64,000 nt of DNA from contig NC_019751.1 in the NCBI RefSeq assembly GCF_000317435.1, positions 5,394,001 to 5,458,000 on the forward strand. The letters run 5' to 3'. This document shows, piece by piece, positions 61,903-64,000 of the stretch. The position numbers and the translations under genes are program-made. The notes beneath the pieces are model-generated. The model searched no databases. It saw only the letters and a program-made list of their open reading frames with translations, and was not told the origin of the DNA. The first letter of the stretch is position 1. Each line of letters begins with the position of its first letter. The stretch is from Calothrix sp. PCC 6303. GTDB lineage: Bacteria; Cyanobacteriota; Cyanobacteriia; Cyanobacteriales; Nostocaceae.

Positions 61903-63669
61903 ATGAATATAGCAACCCAGCAAGAAGATTTACAATTTTTAGCGGAGGTTATCCAAGGAAATTTGGATACAGAAGTTTCATCGAAGCAATCACTGCAAGT
62001 CAGGTGTGCTGTCACCAAAAAAGATTTGATGATTTTAGTTCAGCATCCGCTCGATGTAATGCCTGATACCCAAAAAATCTTTAGAGTTGTGGAAAGGAAA
62101 TTAGAGTCCTTAGCTTTCAATCGTCATCAACAGGTGCAAATTTTCATCCGAGTTGAAGGTGAAAAGTTACCTTATACTCAACATTCGTGGTGTGCTAAAC
62201 AACAGCAAGAGGTGGATTATTCTCCCGTAACTCGTTCCTCTGGAATGAAAACATCGGTGATGGAAGTCGATAGTCCTGGATTAGTGACAATTACCGCTAC
62301 AACCGTTAAAAAAAATAGATTTTACTTTCTCAGGGATAAACCCTTGGGAAAATCACCAGAACCTAAAAACAAGCAAACACCGATTTTGATTGGTTTTGCT
62401 TTATTGATTATGACTGCTTTTGGTGGTGGTGCTTACTGGTTGACTAGCGCTTGTGTAGTGGGGACAACTTGTAGGCAACTAGAAACAGCTAAAGTGTTAG
62501 CCGCTTCATTTCCGCAAATGGCAAAAATGGCTCGAACTCCACAGGATCTAGCTTTATTAGCACATAGACTTAAAAATATCAATAATTCCCTCACTACTAT
62601 TCCCCAATGGTCTCCTTACCACCGAGAAGCCGCAGATATTGGAGTGCATTTGACAGCTAAGTTGCAAGAAACTAATCGAATTACCGAAGGTTTAAAAGCA
62701 GGTGAGATCGCTACTGAAGAATCTAGATTTTTGGCTAGTAACATTCAAGAATTACAGAATCGTCAGCAACTTTGGCGAAAAGCGATCGCGCCTTTAGAAA
62801 ATGTTAACCCCAATGGGGAATTTGGCAACCTGGTACAGGCAAAAATGTCAATGTATCGTAGTGGACTCCAAGCAATTAATGTGCAACTACTATCTCAAGA
62901 AAAATGGAGTTCAAAGTTAACCGCAGCTAAAAATGTTGCCAAAGCCGCAATGGAACGGGAAAATGCCGCTAAAACCTTAGTTGAATTACAAAAAGTCCAA
63001 GAAACTTGGCAAATAGTCGTTAATGCCTTAGTGCCGATACCCCAAACTAGCCCAGCGTATGTAGAAGCGCAGCAGTTATTGCGAATTTATCAACCTAAGT
63101 TAATTATGGCACGCGATCGCGCAGCTAAAGAAGAGCTTGCAGCCAGAGCATATATTAAAGCAGTGGAAACTGCCAAACTTGCCGAAAACTCCCAACAACA
63201 AAATCAATGGCAAGTAGCTACAACTCAATGGCAACAAGCAGTTAATGCCCTACAGGTGATACCGACTGCTAGTACCTATTACAATCAAGCCCAAGCACTA
63301 ATTTCACCCTATACCACCGCACTTCAACAAGCCCAACTTCAACAACAAAGCACCGTTAATAACCTTAATCAAACTCGTAGCGACTTACAAAAAACCTGCC
63401 AAGGGAAGGTTCGGATTTGCACATTTACAGTTGACGACAAAATTGTGAATGTGCGGATTACTCGTGACTATGAGCAGCTTCTACAAAGCAATTTTACAGA
63501 TGCCAATAATAGTAATCTTAGCAGTGTTAAAAATCATTTAGAAACCTTACAACAGGCAATGGAAGTCATTGGAGATAATGCCAATATGCCGATTTTAATT
63601 TTTGATGCTCAAGGACAGCAAATTCACACCCACTTACCCCAGGCAAACAGTACTTCTATTTCTAATTAG
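61903..63669 (+). CDS. Membrane-anchored coiled-coil protein, cyanobacterial
   Basis: A 588-residue protein from ATG 61903 (GTG one codon upstream is possible). Residues 1-100 are a small alpha/beta domain (LQVRCAVTKKDLMILVQHPL, QVQIFIRVEGEKLPYT). One membrane segment lies at about 163-183 (ILIGFALLIMTAFGGGAYWL). The rest, outside or in the periplasm, is mostly helical with tandem segments each containing a similar LxxIPxxSPYHxEA / LxxIPTASTYYNQA motif. It ends in a small domain (VRICTFTVDDKIVNVRIT). The helical repeats suggest a scaffold. No named family. Confidence 0.78.
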   Translation: MNIATQQEDLQFLAEVIQGNLDTEVSSKQSLQVRCAVTKKDLMILVQHPLDVMPDTQKIFRVVERKLESLAFNRHQQVQIFIRVEGEKLPYTQHSWCAKQQQEVDYSPVTRSSGMKTSVMEVDSPGLVTITATTVKKNRFYFLRDKPLGKSPEPKNKQTPILIGFALLIMTAFGGGAYWLTSACVVGTTCRQLETAKVLAASFPQMAKMARTPQDLALLAHRLKNINNSLTTIPQWSPYHREAADIGVHLTAKLQETNRITEGLKAGEIATEESRFLASNIQELQNRQQLWRKAIAPLENVNPNGEFGNLVQAKMSMYRSGLQAINVQLLSQEKWSSKLTAAKNVAKAAMERENAAKTLVELQKVQETWQIVVNALVPIPQTSPAYVEAQQLLRIYQPKLIMARDRAAKEELAARAYIKAVETAKLAENSQQQNQWQVATTQWQQAVNALQVIPTASTYYNQAQALISPYTTALQQAQLQQQSTVNNLNQTRSDLQKTCQGKVRICTFTVDDKIVNVRITRDYEQLLQSNFTDANNSNLSSVKNHLETLQQAMEVIGDNANMPILIFDAQGQQIHTHLPQANSTSISN

Positions 63670-63702
63670 GGTCTGATATTGCCGTAGTCCAGCCTTAAAT
63701 GA

Positions 63703-64000
63703 TCATCTTTTTGCAACTTGAACCAACAGAAATATCCCGATTACCAAACCTAAAATATTTGGCATCCAAGCCCCCAAAAATGGTGAAAGGATATTTGCCT
63801 GAGCCAATGCACCAGTAATAAATTGAAATAGATAATAACTAAAAATCACAATTACGCTCACACCAAAACTCGTACCCCTACCAGCCCCACTACGTTGGGG
63901 TCTAGTTCCCATAGCTGCACCCACCAAACCAAATACCACACAAACAAAAGGTAAAGCTATTTTTTGCTGAATTCTCACTTGGAGTTTGCGAATTTTTGGC
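63703..64000 (-). CDS. LptF/LptG-family permease (partial)
   Basis: The C-terminal part of a YjgP/YjgQ (LptF/LptG) permease, which extracts lipopolysaccharide from the inner membrane with LptB. The segment PKIRKLQVRIQQKIALPFVCVVFGLVGAAMG is the conserved cytoplasmic loop and the start of the last membrane bundle; ILSPFLGAWMPNILGLVIG near the end is also typical. The frame remains open across an internal GTG at 63978 to the window edge, so the gene begins outside. Confidence 0.88.
   Translation of the reverse strand, partial: PKIRKLQVRIQQKIALPFVCVVFGLVGAAMGTRPQRSGAGRGTSFGVSVIVIFSYYLFQFITGALAQANILSPFLGAWMPNILGLVIGIFLLVQVAKR

Noticed and set aside
1-64000. CRISPR array or tRNA genes
   Set aside because: I saw no regularly spaced direct repeats and no cloverleaf-like sequence in the spacers; by eye this is not exhaustive.

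Overview
The window is chromosomal DNA of a cyanobacterium, most likely a filamentous, Nostocales-type genome (Calothrix/Nostoc-like). Evidence for this: the HIP1 octamer GCGATCGC recurs throughout, inside genes and between them. There are phylloquinone genes (menC, menA, menF) and several cyanobacteria-typical families (DUF2499/Ycf49, DUF3593, DUF4336, the rbp-rpsU pair). Spacers are long and AT-rich, carrying dispersed repeats, small inverted-repeat elements and insertion sequences. No species name can be given from the sequence alone.

Layout. 1-3.3 kb: phylloquinone genes menC (cut by the window edge), menA and, divergently, menF, which carries an in-frame repeat insertion. 4-6.6 kb: a two-gene unit, a membrane coiled-coil protein with a TerB_C-like tail plus a BrxD-like (DUF2791) ATPase. 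6.9-13.9 kb: ABC1-family kinase, a hybrid histidine kinase with an Rcp1-type response regulator, and the flavoprotein subunit of succinate dehydrogenase/fumarate reductase. 14-15.1 kb: an insertion sequence with terminal repeats and a 5-bp target duplication. 15.2-18.1 kb: csaB, two small membrane proteins, hisA. 18.2-21.1 kb: two tiny KPKTQ proteins facing two paralogous coiled-coil proteins. 21.8-26.6 kb: a cell-wall amidase, dnaG, an isoaspartyl peptidase/asparaginase and a 59-residue zinc-ribbon protein. 26.6-37.1 kb: mostly housekeeping genes (MscS channel, hydrolase, homocysteine-biosynthesis protein, TPR protein, Mn exporter under a yybP-ykoY riboswitch, rbp-rpsU, DUF4336). 37.2-46 kb: an accessory island with an IS110 element, a large interrupted palindrome, and an operon of two GTPases whose third gene is split by an ISAzo13-like element. 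46-48.5 kb: ccdA and ccs1 for cytochrome c maturation. 48.6-50.7 kb: a type II restriction-modification pair. 50.9-54.2 kb: queF, small conserved proteins, the SRP RNA gene and an MMADHC-like protein. 54.6-57.6 kb: an ABC exporter. 57.7-60.5 kb: divergent paralogues of the two succinyl-CoA synthetase subunits. 61.9-64 kb: a membrane coiled-coil protein and the end of an LptF/LptG permease gene.

The best candidate for an unusual system is the minus-strand locus at 39.1-46.0 kb. A 750-residue dynamin-like GTPase is followed closely by a 424-residue P-loop protein with a DPSGEYF switch motif and coiled coil, and then by a predicted single-membrane-span partner. The partner is interrupted by a 1588-bp ISAzo13-like element. 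Removing the element between its terminal repeats, with or without one AAA flank copy, joins the two halves in frame. This layout resembles GTPase-centred conflict systems, but the function is inferred. The second candidate is the TerB_C plus BrxD-like pair at 4-6.6 kb, which looks like a reduced BREX/Ter-type module without its helicase.
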